Both the position numbers and the translations under genes were made by a program. This document shows positions 51,269 to 59,190 of a stretch of DNA of 64,000 nucleotides, piece after piece (within the stretch, counting starts at the first letter, position 1; each line of letters begins with the position of its first letter). The DNA lies in the NCBI GenBank assembly GCA_003281005.1, contig QCDE01000003.1, positions 19,762 through 83,761 on the forward strand. The letters are read 5' to 3'. The stretch comes from Pelagibacteraceae bacterium AG-349-O05. GTDB lineage: Bacteria; Pseudomonadota; Alphaproteobacteria; Pelagibacterales; Pelagibacteraceae. A model generated the notes under the pieces. It was not told the DNA's origin. It ran no database searches and saw only the letters and a list, made by a program, of their open reading frames with translations.

Positions 51269-51927
51269 AATATTACAAAGCTTTACTTTTTGGTTCTATT
51301 GGATCTATTGTTGAAACTTCAGACATTCAAAGAAAGTCATTTAACAAAGCATTTAAACAATATGGGCTTGATTGGAATTGGACTAAGCGTGAATATTTAA
51401 CTTTATTAAGTAAATCTGGTGGAAAAGACAGAATATCTAGATACGCAAAAAAGAATAAAAAAATTGTAAACTCTGCATATTTAAGAAATTTAAAAACTAA
51501 AATATTTAATAATTATCTTAAAAAAAATCAGCTTAAATTAAGACCAGGTGTTAAAAATTTAATTTTTTTATGTAAGAAAGAAAAAATAAAATTAGCTTTT
51601 GTCTCATCAACATCTTCAAACAATATTAACGCGATTTTACATACATTAAGAAATTCAATTAATAAAAAAGATTTTAGTTTTGTAGGTAACTCTAAGTTAG
51701 TTAAAAAATTAAAACCTAATCCTGCAATATACTTACTGGCCCTTAAAAAACTAAAGCTTAAAGCTAAAGATTGTTTGGCCATTGAAGATACACAAGAAAG
51801 TCTAAATTCAGCTAGGCGAGCTAAGATAAAATGTATAATTTTTCCTGGAAAATTTCACTCTTCAAGAAAATTTATTGGTGCTTATAAAAAAGTTTATAGA
51901 CTTAGTAAAAATATTATTTTGAAATAA
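51265..51927 (+). CDS. HAD-superfamily protein lacking both motif I aspartates
   Basis: The 220-residue protein has the beta-phosphoglucomutase-like HAD architecture: a helical cap near residues 20-85, motif II 'LAFVSSTSSNN' near 110, motif III Lys in 'KKLKPNPAIY' near 150 and motif IV 'CLAIEDTQESLNSA' near 170. Motif I, normally F-D-x-D-G-T, reads F9-G10-S11-I12-G13-S14, so both the nucleophile and the acid/base Asp are gone while the rest is kept. Phosphatase or mutase chemistry is therefore unlikely; binding or regulation, or different chemistry, is implied. TTG start at 51265 overlaps the permease stop. Confidence 0.82.
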   Translation: MKYYKALLFGSIGSIVETSDIQRKSFNKAFKQYGLDWNWTKREYLTLLSKSGGKDRISRYAKKNKKIVNSAYLRNLKTKIFNNYLKKNQLKLRPGVKNLIFLCKKEKIKLAFVSSTSSNNINAILHTLRNSINKKDFSFVGNSKLVKKLKPNPAIYLLALKKLKLKAKDCLAIEDTQESLNSARRAKIKCIIFPGKFHSSRKFIGAYKKVYRLSKNIILK

Positions 51928-52669
51928 ATTCTTTTACTAAATTATTAAATTGATCAGGTTGTTCTAAGTGAACATTATGAGCACAATCTTTAAAAATTTC
52001 TAAACGACTATTTTTTATATTTTTATTTAATGTATCAACTTGTTCAAAATTATAAGAGGTATCTTTATCACCCCATATTATAAGGGTATCATTTTTTATA
52101 TTTTTTAAATTATCTATTCCTCTCCAATTTTTCATTGCCAATAAAGCATTATCAGCAGTCTCTAAAGAAACATCTTTAACTGCATTTTTGCATAAATAAT
52201 AATTTTTATCTTTATCTCCTTTAACAAACCATTTTTTTGGAACTCTAGAAAATGAAACCTCAATTCCATCTTTTTTTAATTTTTCTCTTGTTTCATCTAT
52301 TTTTTCAAATCTACCAGGTATTTCTCCAATCGATCCAGTAGCAAAACAAATTAATTTATTTACTCTATTACCAATTAGTTTTGCAATTTCTTGAACAATC
52401 ATTCCTCCCATTGAATGTCCAATTAAATTAAATTTATCAATATTTTTTTGATCTAATAAATCTATTATTTGTCTGGCCATTTTATTTATAGAGTCTAAAG
52501 ATTTAACATTATGACTTTCACCAAACCCTGGTAGAGCTGGAATTATTACACGATAATGTTTTGAAAAAAATTCTTTTTGAAAGTTCCACATTTCAGATGA
52601 TCCTAAATAACCATGAACAAAAACAAATGGAAACCCTTTACCTACGTCCTCTACATAAATATTACTCAC
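51914..52669 (-). CDS. Alpha/beta-hydrolase fold protein
   Basis: The 251-residue protein has a complete catalytic triad: nucleophile Ser in 'GHSMGGMIVQE' near residues 86-96, Asp in 'LIIWGDKDTSYNF' near 198-210 and His in 'CAHNVHLEQPDQF' near 229-241, plus the oxyanion-hole loop 'VHGYLGSSEMW' near 17-27. It is a cytoplasmic esterase, lactonase or C-C hydrolase; the substrate cannot be read. Its stop region overlaps the convergent HAD gene by 14 bases, and it overlaps the LysE-type gene upstream by four. Confidence 0.87.
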   Translation of the reverse strand: MSNIYVEDVGKGFPFVFVHGYLGSSEMWNFQKEFFSKHYRVIIPALPGFGESHNVKSLDSINKMARQIIDLLDQKNIDKFNLIGHSMGGMIVQEIAKLIGNRVNKLICFATGSIGEIPGRFEKIDETREKLKKDGIEVSFSRVPKKWFVKGDKDKNYYLCKNAVKDVSLETADNALLAMKNWRGIDNLKNIKNDTLIIWGDKDTSYNFEQVDTLNKNIKNSRLEIFKDCAHNVHLEQPDQFNNLVKEFISK

Positions 52670-53271
52670 AACATTTCCTTAATAATAAAAAAAATTAAGA
52701 CAGTCATAAAACCTATAATAAATATATTAATTACTTTCCAAATTTTTTTACTTTTAGCATACTTTGATAAATAATTAGATAAATACCCCAATATAAAAAA
52801 AAATAAAAATGATGCTATAGACGCACCTACCCCAAATAAAATTTTTTGATTTAGTAAATAATTTTTTGAAAAATTTCCAAGAAAAAAAACTGTATCAGAA
52901 TAAACGTGTGGATTTAAATAGGTAAATCCTAAAGTTTTAAGTATGATATTTAATTTTGAAATTTTATTTGGCTCAATGCTAAAATTAAAATCTGAATAAT
53001 GAAATTTTATTTTTTTATAAATAAAGTGAATTAAAAATAAAATTAAAAATAAATTTAAAATTAGTTCAATTAAAGAATTAAAATATTGATTAAAATAATG
53101 GAAAAGGAAAATACCTAAAAAAATTAATATCAGATCTGATAAAGAGCATATTAAACAAACAATAAATACGTGTTGTTTTTTTAAACCTTGTTCTATTACA
53201 AATATATTCTGGGCACCTATAGCTAAAATTAAGCTTATCCCTGTGAAGAAGCCTAATACTAGGTTTTCCAT
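52666..53271 (-). CDS. LysE/ArgO-type amino acid exporter
   Basis: The 201-residue membrane protein has about six helices. It starts 'LVLGFFTGISLILAIGAQNIFVIEQGLK' in part; the 'GAQN-x-F-x-(L/I)-x-Q-G' motif is specific to the LysE/ArgO branch rather than RhtB. 'TYLNPHVYSDTVFFLG' near 118-133 is the second landmark. It probably exports basic amino acids. It overlaps the hydrolase gene by four bases; the VOC gene lies 12 bases upstream. Confidence 0.9.
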   Translation of the reverse strand: MENLVLGFFTGISLILAIGAQNIFVIEQGLKKQHVFIVCLICSLSDLILIFLGIFLFHYFNQYFNSLIELILNLFLILFLIHFIYKKIKFHYSDFNFSIEPNKISKLNIILKTLGFTYLNPHVYSDTVFFLGNFSKNYLLNQKILFGVGASIASFLFFFILGYLSNYLSKYAKSKKIWKVINIFIIGFMTVLIFFIIKEML

Positions 53272-53283
53272 TAAGGTTTTGGA

Positions 53284-53694
53284 CTACTCTGGATTTGCTG
53301 TTAAAGTTTTAATTTCTAGTATATTTTCGTTTGGGTCTTTAACAAAAAAAGTTTCTTGCTCGTATTTTGTTCCTTTAAATCTCAAATAAGGTTCGTCGTA
53401 ATACTTGGTTCCACTATCCTTTAATCTTTGTTTTAGAGCATCAAAGTCTTTTCTTGATAAATGAACACCAAAATGAGGAACTGAAACATTTCCCATGTCT
53501 ACATCGTGTCTCTCATTATCTAATTTATGTTCACTTTTATGTAAGGTTAATTCATTGCCCCAAAAATCAACGTCAGCCCACTCTTGTGCTGAGTTGTCTA
53601 ATCTGCATCCTAAAGTTTCACTGTAAAATTTTTTTGCTATTTCCAGGTCTCCACAAGGGATAGCTAGATGAAAACAATTAGTGTTTTTATACAT
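53284..53694 (-). CDS. VOC (glyoxalase/bleomycin-resistance) family protein
   Basis: The 136-residue protein is a single VOC unit pair: 'FHLAIPCGDLEIAKKFYSETLGCRL' in part near residues 7-31 with the metal-site His, 'PHFGVHLSRKDFDALKQRL' near 73-91 with a second His, and 'FFVKDPNENILEIK' near 116-130 with the terminal Glu ligand. It probably acts as a metal-dependent lyase, isomerase or dioxygenase on a small molecule. It heads the three-gene minus-strand operon VOC-LysE-hydrolase. Confidence 0.87.
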   Translation of the reverse strand: MYKNTNCFHLAIPCGDLEIAKKFYSETLGCRLDNSAQEWADVDFWGNELTLHKSEHKLDNERHDVDMGNVSVPHFGVHLSRKDFDALKQRLKDSGTKYYDEPYLRFKGTKYEQETFFVKDPNENILEIKTLTANPE

Positions 53695-53774
53695 TTAAAC
53701 CTCTTTAAATTAAGCAATTAAGTACTATATAAGGCATATTATTTTTTAATCAACAGCAACAAAACTGAAAAAAT

Positions 53775-54359
53775 ATGAGTGATTTTTTACAATCAATAAT
53801 TGATAGAGATCCTGCTGCAAAATCTAAGCTAAGTTTAATATTAACTTATCCTGGAGTTAAGGCAGTTTTTTTTCATAGAATAGCAAATTTTTTTAGTACT
53901 GCAAAATTTCATTTGATTGCAAGAATCATTTCTCAATTTTCAAGATTCTTAACTGGCATCGAAATACATCCAAACGCAAAAATTGGAAAAAATTTATTTA
54001 TCGATCATGGCATGGGCGTTGTGATTGGAGAAACTTCAGAAATTGGAGATAATGTTACTATCTATCACATGGTTACGTTAGGTGGAATTGCTCCAAGTAT
54101 TAATTCAAATGACCAACGAAATATGAAAAGACATCCTACTATAAAAGAAGATGTAGTTATTGGTTCGGGTGCACAAGTATTAGGTCCTGTAGTCGTTGGC
54201 AAAGGTGCTAGAATTGGAGCAAATGCAGTTATTACAAAAGATGTTTCAGAAAATGCTGTAATGGTTGGAATTCCTGCAAGAAGTGTTGGAGTAGCAGATA
54301 GTGAATTTAAACCTTATGGAATTACGTCTGATAGTGATAAAAAATCAGATAATGAATAA
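53775..54359 (+). CDS. cysE: Serine O-acetyltransferase
   Basis: The 194-residue protein is a short-form CysE: N-terminal '[21 protein letters not shown]' near residues 9-29, '[27 protein letters not shown]' in part near 62-86 with catalytic Asp-His, and left-handed beta-helix hexapeptides '[27 protein letters not shown]' in part. It makes O-acetylserine from serine and acetyl-CoA. Its stop overlaps the cysK ATG by eight bases, so the two steps of cysteine synthesis are translationally coupled. Confidence 0.95.
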   Translation: MSDFLQSIIDRDPAAKSKLSLILTYPGVKAVFFHRIANFFSTAKFHLIARIISQFSRFLTGIEIHPNAKIGKNLFIDHGMGVVIGETSEIGDNVTIYHMVTLGGIAPSINSNDQRNMKRHPTIKEDVVIGSGAQVLGPVVVGKGARIGANAVITKDVSENAVMVGIPARSVGVADSEFKPYGITSDSDKKSDNE

Positions 54360-55353
54360 TACCCAAAACGATTTTATATCTGGAATAGGAAATACTCCAT
54401 TAATTAAACTCAGAGCAGCCTCTGAAATTACTGGGTGTAACATTTATGGAAAAGCAGAATTTTTAAATCCTGGAGGATCAGTAAAAGATAGAGCTGCACT
54501 TGCATTAATTAAAGATGCTCAAGAAAAAAAATTAATTTCTAAAGGTGGGACTGTTGTTGAAGGAACAGCTGGTAATACAGGAATAGGTTTGGGTCTTTTA
54601 GGTAATTCTCTTGGCTACAAAACTATAATTGTAATGAATGACAATCAAACACAAGAGAAAAAAGATTTACTTCGAAACCTTGGAGCTGAATTAAGATTAG
54701 TTCCACCAAAGCCTTATAAAGATGACAACAACTTTGTAAAAGTAGCAGCAAGACTTGCAGATGAACTAAGACCTACAAACAATAATGGGGTTATTTGGGC
54801 TAACCAGTTTGATAATACTGCAAATGCTAGAGGACATTATGAGGGAACAGGTCAAGAAATTTGGAAACAAACTGAGGGCAAGGTTGATGGCTTTGTATGT
54901 TCTTCTGGAACTGGAGGAACTATTTCAGGTGTAAGTAATGCACTTAAAGAAAAAAACAAAGATATAAAAATTTACCTATCTGATCCAAAAGGTTCTGCTC
55001 TTTATAATTACATTAAAAATGGTGAACTTAAATCGGAGGGTGGTTCAATTACTGAAGGTATTGGCTCAAGTAGAGTGACTGCGAACTTTGGTGAAGCCAA
55101 AATTGATGACGCATACTCCATTGATGACCATGAGGCTCTGCCTATTCTATACGATTTAATTCAAAACGAAGGTTTAAGTCTGGGCACAAGCTGTGGGATA
55201 AATATTGCAGGAGCAATTAGAATGGGAAAAGAGTTAGGGCCAGGAAAAACTATTGTAACTATTCTTTGTGATAGAAGTGACAAATACGCAACTAAAATGT
55301 TTAATAAAAAATTTTTAGAAGAAAAAGGTTTGCCGATACCTAATTGGTTTTAA
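54352..55353 (+). CDS. cysK: Cysteine synthase (O-acetylserine sulfhydrylase)
   Basis: I start at the ATG at 54352 (333 residues), which overlaps the cysE stop. The PLP Lys is in '[13 protein letters not shown]' near residue 42; the phosphate/substrate loop reads '[12 protein letters not shown]' instead of the usual E-P-T-S-G-N-T-G; '[15 protein letters not shown]' near 182-196 and '[16 protein letters not shown]' near 277-292 are further matches. It converts O-acetylserine and sulfide to cysteine. The TAGNTG variant is shared by a branch of cysteine synthases, so a sulfur donor other than sulfide is possible but not shown. Confidence 0.93.
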   Translation: MNNTQNDFISGIGNTPLIKLRAASEITGCNIYGKAEFLNPGGSVKDRAALALIKDAQEKKLISKGGTVVEGTAGNTGIGLGLLGNSLGYKTIIVMNDNQTQEKKDLLRNLGAELRLVPPKPYKDDNNFVKVAARLADELRPTNNNGVIWANQFDNTANARGHYEGTGQEIWKQTEGKVDGFVCSSGTGGTISGVSNALKEKNKDIKIYLSDPKGSALYNYIKNGELKSEGGSITEGIGSSRVTANFGEAKIDDAYSIDDHEALPILYDLIQNEGLSLGTSCGINIAGAIRMGKELGPGKTIVTILCDRSDKYATKMFNKKFLEEKGLPIPNWF

Positions 55354-55766
55354 ATATAAATTTTATCAGCTAATCCGTAAGTAAGAATAGCACTTAAAAT
55401 TGTAAGTACTCCAGCAGCTATTACACCTTCACTGTTAGTCTTTTCAGTGTGTCCAAGTTTATTTATGTAAATGGTATAAATACCAAATATTAAGTACATT
55501 AAATTTTGAACAAATACTAAATTAAAGAACGCCCAAGTTCCATTTACTCCTCCATCTCTAACGAACATTATATAAATAGCCATTAAGAAAGACCCAACAA
55601 AAGGAGCTCCAAAAAATCTTGTAATCACAGCTGCTGAATGATCGATGTTATATTGATCCATAAAACTCTTTGTTCCAACTATAGCTCTAAAAGCATAAAC
55701 AGCGTAAACAAGAAAATGAACAACAAAAATGATTAGGTAAATAACTCCATTAAACTTTTCGATCAT
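55350..55766 (-). CDS. Small four-helix membrane protein, unknown
   Basis: The 138-residue protein has four hydrophobic segments (about 8-28, 47-66, 78-100 and 112-134) with short loops. No motif is recognised. Its stop overlaps the cysK stop in convergent orientation by four bases, and 165 bases separate its start from the divergent secreted-protein gene. Compositional features match the genome, so it looks native. Confidence 0.65.
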   Translation of the reverse strand: MIEKFNGVIYLIIFVVHFLVYAVYAFRAIVGTKSFMDQYNIDHSAAVITRFFGAPFVGSFLMAIYIMFVRDGGVNGTWAFFNLVFVQNLMYLIFGIYTIYINKLGHTEKTNSEGVIAAGVLTILSAILTYGLADKIYI

Positions 55767-55931
55767 AAATAATTACTATCAAATATTTAAATTAAATAAA
55801 ACAGCATAATCAACATTTTTTATACTCTCAAAATGCATATCTGTCGCGCGTTATAAACACATGAGACTCATTATTAAAAATGTAACACTCTTTGATATAA
55901 GATACATTAAATACAATTTATTAGGAAAATA

Positions 55932-56318
55932 ATGAAAAAAATAATTTTTACTTTTTTACTCGTTCTGCTAACAGCAACTTCTCATGCAAATATAAGCAAT
56001 AAAGAAATATCTGAGTCTTTAAAATGTGCAGGAATTTTTACATCTACTCAATTTATTAAACAAGGTGAGCTTCCAAATGGAGATTTAGCTTACAAAGAAA
56101 ATAGTTTGGCTGCAGCAAAGGTTACTAGAGAATTTCTTATAAATGAGGGAGTTTTAGAGGATAAAATAAATTCAAGTATAAATTCTACTGTTGATGAAAT
56201 GTTTGGTAAACCTTATCAAAAAACTTTAATGGATAATTGCTATGCATTTATTTTCAAATTAATACCAAATGGTAAAGAAAAAGTAGAGGAAACTTCTAAA
56301 ACAATTTATGGAGGATAA
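55932..56318 (+). CDS. Small predicted secreted protein, unknown
   Basis: The 128-residue protein has a signal peptide (MKKIIFTFLLVLL core, cut near 'SHANI' at residue 19). The mature part is helical, with two cysteines ('LKCAGIF' and 'MDNCYAF') that could form a disulfide in the periplasm. It begins a run of six further small genes on the + strand, three bases before the next. Family not recognised. Confidence 0.65.
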   Translation: MKKIIFTFLLVLLTATSHANISNKEISESLKCAGIFTSTQFIKQGELPNGDLAYKENSLAAAKVTREFLINEGVLEDKINSSINSTVDEMFGKPYQKTLMDNCYAFIFKLIPNGKEKVEETSKTIYGG

Positions 56319-56321
56319 AAT

Positions 56322-56612
56322 ATGATTATAAAAATAGAGGAAAATATAAAATCGTTTTCAGCATGGAGGGATATGGTTAAAGATAATGCTGAAAAAATTA
56401 AAGGATTTGGTGCAACCATTATTTTTGCTGGTGTATCAAAAGAAGACGCTTCAAAATTTACAGTGATTGTAAAATATGCAACAATGCAGGGGTTTGAGGC
56501 ATTTAAAAATGATAAAGAACTTCACGCTGCAAGAGCTGCAGCTGGTGTTGACTTAGATTCTGCAAAAATCACTCCCATGGATGGAGACTTTATGGAAAAT
56601 TTTTCAGGATAA
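56322..56612 (+). CDS. Small dimeric alpha/beta-barrel-like protein (DUF3764-like?)
   Basis: The 96-residue protein alternates strand and helix in a ferredoxin-like pattern ('AWRDMVKDNAEKIKGFGATIIFAGV' in part, then 'FTVIVKYATMQGFEAFKND'), similar to small monooxygenase/dabb-like domains and possibly DUF3764. It has no cysteine and no evident catalytic residue. It shares size and fold pattern with the next gene 17 bases away, so the two may form a heterodimer. Function unknown. Confidence 0.6.
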   Translation: MIIKIEENIKSFSAWRDMVKDNAEKIKGFGATIIFAGVSKEDASKFTVIVKYATMQGFEAFKNDKELHAARAAAGVDLDSAKITPMDGDFMENFSG

Positions 56613-56629
56613 TAAAATAGGAGGAAAAA

Positions 56630-56914
56630 ATGGAAAAAGAAATGCTAGTAGTAGCAAAGTTAAAAGAAGGTACTTTTGAGAAATTCATGGGATTTATGCA
56701 ATCTCCTGAAGGACTTGCTGAAAGGGCTAAAGTTGCTGTGGTTGAAAAAACAATTGGAACTGTAACTCCAGACAAAAGCACTGTAATGTTTAAAATATTT
56801 TGTACTGATGAAGCTGCACTTCATAAGTTTATAGAAGGTACAGAGGTATCAAAGCCAATAATGGATGAAGTGTTAGACAGTTACTCAATATATGATTTAA
56901 CTAAGGTTAAATAG
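56630..56914 (+). CDS. Small dimeric alpha/beta-barrel-like protein
   Basis: The 94-residue protein has the same strand-helix-strand-strand-helix-strand layout: 'LVVAKLKEGTFEKFMGFMQSP' in part, then 'STVMFKIFCTDEAALHKFIEGTE' in part and 'VLDSYSIYDLTKV'. A clear AGGAGGAAAA ribosome site precedes the ATG. It belongs to the small-gene run 56.3-58.6 kb. The fold class includes heme-degrading, quinol and polyketide-modifying enzymes as well as binding proteins; I cannot choose. Confidence 0.6.
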   Translation: MEKEMLVVAKLKEGTFEKFMGFMQSPEGLAERAKVAVVEKTIGTVTPDKSTVMFKIFCTDEAALHKFIEGTEVSKPIMDEVLDSYSIYDLTKVK

Positions 56915-56987
56915 AAAGCTGAGGCTACACATACTGACTAATCTCTGCTAGACTATATAACTAAATAATTGGTAACAAGGAGGAAAA

Positions 56988-57338
56988 ATGGCTGGGATAG
57001 AAGTAAAAAGTTTTGATAAAGCAGATGAAGTAAATGATAATTTTAATAATGCTAAAATCGAAGCGGTCAAAGTTGGAAATCAAAGATTGATGAAACTTAC
57101 TTTGCAACCAGGTTGGCAATGGTCAAAAGATATAAAGCCAACAGTTGGTGGCGATAGCTGTCAAGCTACACATCTTGGTATAATTATCTCAGGTGCTGTT
57201 TGTGCAAAACATAATGATGGAACTGAACTAACTTATAAAGCTGGTGATGCATATTCAATACAACCAGGTCATGATGGATGGGTTGTTGGAGATAAACCAG
57301 CAGTAGTATATGAATTTCATGGAATGTGGGGTGAATAA
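56988..57338 (+). CDS. Small cupin-domain protein
   Basis: The 116-residue single-domain cupin has 'LTLQPGWQWSKDIKPTVGGDSCQATHLGIIISGAVCAKHNDG' in separate short pieces: 'LQPGWQWS', 'ATHLGIIISG' and 'GDAYSIQPGHDGWVVGD'. The usual H-x-H-x4-E motif is reduced (one His at 'THLG', one at 'PGHDGW'), so metal binding is uncertain. Strong ribosome site AGGAGGAAAA. Its stop and the next start overlap by one base. Confidence 0.75.
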   Translation: MAGIEVKSFDKADEVNDNFNNAKIEAVKVGNQRLMKLTLQPGWQWSKDIKPTVGGDSCQATHLGIIISGAVCAKHNDGTELTYKAGDAYSIQPGHDGWVVGDKPAVVYEFHGMWGE

Positions 57339-57661
57339 TGTCAAAATTTTATGTAATTGGAAAAGCAAGTCCTGAGTTATTAAAAAAAATGCATGCTGAC
57401 CCTTCTGCAGATAGAGGAGCAGTAATGAAATCCATGTGTGATAGCTTAGGAGTAAAAGCTATAAGTTACGAATGGTTAAGAGGACGTTTTGATGTTCTTT
57501 TCTGTGTTGAAGGTGATTACGAAAGTGTTCTTGCTATGAAAGTAACTGTTTTAAATAGTGGAATGATGTCAGATCTTATGGTTCATGAAGTATTTGATTA
57601 CAACAGTGCATTTAAAAAGGCAGCTGATGTTTCAAAAAGTTATAAAAAACCAGGTGAATAA
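57338..57661 (+). CDS. GYD-domain-like small protein
   Basis: The 107-residue protein follows the GYD/DUF3303 pattern: starting strand 'FYVIGKASPELLKKM', 'SMCDSLGVKAISYEWLRGRFDVLFCVEGD' in part where R-G-R-F-D-V matches the G-x-Y-D-V signature, and 'MMSDLMVHEVFDYNSAF' at the end. The fold is ferredoxin-like. No reaction is established for the family. Translationally coupled to the cupin gene. Confidence 0.72.
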   Translation: MSKFYVIGKASPELLKKMHADPSADRGAVMKSMCDSLGVKAISYEWLRGRFDVLFCVEGDYESVLAMKVTVLNSGMMSDLMVHEVFDYNSAFKKAADVSKSYKKPGE

Positions 57662-57676
57662 ATAGAAAGGAATAAC

Positions 57677-57997
57677 ATGTCTATATTAGAGAAATATAGT
57701 GCTGCTTTAAAAAATAAAGATGAAGCAGTGATGAATGAGCTTTTGCATGATGATTTTAAATTCACAATGCACAAGTCAGGAAATGTTTTAACCAAAAGTG
57801 ATGTTATCAAATGGGCAATGAGTGGTGATATTAATCAAGATAAGGTTAGAATTGTTTATGAAAATGACGAAGTTGGTATTCACCATGCCTTTGTAACATT
57901 TAATGATGGTAATGTTGAGGCGGTAATGGCAGTTTATAAATATGACAATGGAAAAATTGTTAGTTTAGAAACTGGTGCTACACCAATGCCAAAATAA
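57677..57997 (+). CDS. Small SnoaL/NTF2-like protein
   Basis: The 106-residue single-domain protein has the NTF2/SnoaL cone pattern: 'YSAALKNKDEAVMNELLHDDFKFTMH' in part at the start, 'TKSDVIKWAMSGDI' and three long C-terminal strands. An AGAAAGGAATA ribosome site precedes the ATG, and the stop directly abuts the GTG of the next gene. It may bind or isomerise a small hydrophobic molecule; the reaction is unknown. Confidence 0.75.
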   Translation: MSILEKYSAALKNKDEAVMNELLHDDFKFTMHKSGNVLTKSDVIKWAMSGDINQDKVRIVYENDEVGIHHAFVTFNDGNVEAVMAVYKYDNGKIVSLETGATPMPK

Positions 57998-58588
57998 GTG
58001 AGTGAAATTGATTTTTATTTTTCGATAGGAAGTACATATACCTATCTATCCGTAACTAGAATACTTGATGTTGAAAAACAACATCAAGTAAAATTTAACT
58101 GGAAACCTTTTTCAGTAAGAGCAATCATGAAAGAGATGAATAATATCCCATTTCCAAAGGATAAAATAAATAAAGTTAATTACATGTGGAGAGACATTGA
58201 AAGAAGAGCTGAAGGTTATGGTTTTTTTGCCAAAACACCAGTACCCTATCCATTATCAGAATTTGATTTAGCTAACCAAATTGCAATACTTGGTTTTGAA
58301 AAAGGTTGGGGAGAAAAATTTGTTATTCTTACTTATAAGAAATGGTTTCAGGAAGGTAAAGAACCAGCTATCGAGCCAAGTATTTCTGAAGTTTGCTCAG
58401 AATTAAGCTTAGATAAAGATAAAATAATCTCTGACGCAAAATCTTCAGATATAGAAACAAAGTATAAAGAAAACACAAACTCGGCTCGTGAAAATAAAAT
58501 ATTTGGTAGCCCATCTTTTATTGTAAAAAATGAACTCTTTTGGGGAGATGATAGAATGGAAGATGCAATTAAATGGTCTCATAAATAA
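57998..58588 (+). CDS. 2-hydroxychromene-2-carboxylate isomerase-like DsbA-fold protein
   Basis: The 196-residue protein (GTG start abutting the previous stop) has the HCCA isomerase/kappa-GST pattern: 'IDFYFSIGSTYTYLSVTRI' near residues 3-21, where the catalytic Ser/Tyr replaces CxxC, 'VKFNWKPFSVRAIMKEMNN' near 32-50, and 'KIFGSPSFIVKNELFWGDDRMEDAI' in part near the C-terminus. Such enzymes use glutathione to isomerise aromatic intermediates. It closes the small-gene operon and is the most enzyme-like member, so the operon may handle a ring-containing or electrophilic compound. Confidence 0.85.
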   Translation: MSEIDFYFSIGSTYTYLSVTRILDVEKQHQVKFNWKPFSVRAIMKEMNNIPFPKDKINKVNYMWRDIERRAEGYGFFAKTPVPYPLSEFDLANQIAILGFEKGWGEKFVILTYKKWFQEGKEPAIEPSISEVCSELSLDKDKIISDAKSSDIETKYKENTNSARENKIFGSPSFIVKNELFWGDDRMEDAIKWSHK

Positions 58589-58626
58589 TTCTATATATTC
58601 TCCTTAAATTCATTTAAAATCTCGAA

Positions 58627-58959
58627 ATGAGTCTTGCAACTTCATATTTATTTTTGGGTGTAGCTGTTTTTCTAGGAGTTACCTCAAATAGTTTTGCTAA
58701 AAGTGCCGAAGGCTTTACTCTTCTTTTTCCAAGTATAATCACCGCTATCACAATTGTATTATGTATGTACGCACTTTCATTGGTAATGAAAAATATTCCA
58801 ATGGGAATAACTTATGCTTCCTTTGCAGGTTTAACAATTATAGCAACGGTAGTGGTTGGAGTAATTAGATTTAATCAAGTACCAAATTTATATTCATTAA
58901 TTGGTTTAGCTTTTATTATTGTTGGTGTTTTAATGGTTAACCTGTTAGGTAATAATTAA
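58627..58959 (+). CDS. SMR-family membrane protein lacking the hallmark glutamate
   Basis: The 110-residue, four-helix protein aligns with EmrE/SugE: TM1 ends in 'KSAEGF', matching the K-x-S-E-G-F of EmrE, and TM3 has 'GITYASFAGLTIIATVVVG' matching the family's G-(V/I)-(A/T)-Y-A-x-W-x-G. The position of the essential Glu14 (eight residues before that Lys) is Gly17 here. Proton-coupled drug export as in EmrE is therefore unlikely. Two bases before a DUF2798 gene and paralogous to the protein at 59191-59526. Confidence 0.83.
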   Translation: MSLATSYLFLGVAVFLGVTSNSFAKSAEGFTLLFPSIITAITIVLCMYALSLVMKNIPMGITYASFAGLTIIATVVVGVIRFNQVPNLYSLIGLAFIIVGVLMVNLLGNN

Positions 58960-58960
58960 T

Positions 58961-59188
58961 ATGATTAATAAAAAATACGCTCAACCTTTATTTATGATTT
59001 TAATGTCGTTAGGTATGAGTGTTATTATGAGTGGTGTAGTTGTAGCTGTAAACACAGGTATTACAGATGGTTTCTTTTTTAGATGGGGATATTCTCTAAT
59101 GTTTGCATATCCAATTGCTTTAATAGCTGCATTTACTTTAGCTCCTTTAATAAGACCTTTAGTTAATAAAATTGCATCAAAAGAATAA
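58961..59188 (+). CDS. DUF2798 family small membrane protein
   Basis: The 75-residue protein has two hydrophobic helices and the DUF2798 pattern: 'LFMILMSLGMSVIMSGVVVAVNTG' in part and 'WGYSLMFAYPIALIAAFTLAPLIRPLV' in part. The function of the family is unknown. It sits between two SMR-like genes with gaps of one and two bases, so the three are certainly one transcription and probably one functional unit. Confidence 0.82.
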   Translation: MINKKYAQPLFMILMSLGMSVIMSGVVVAVNTGITDGFFFRWGYSLMFAYPIALIAAFTLAPLIRPLVNKIASKE

Positions 59189-59190
59189 TC

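Noticed and set aside
43831..51927. Antiphage defence or mobile island
   Set aside because: The genes are transporter and small-molecule enzymes with native base composition. There are no nucleases, integrases, direct repeats or tRNA-adjacent boundaries.
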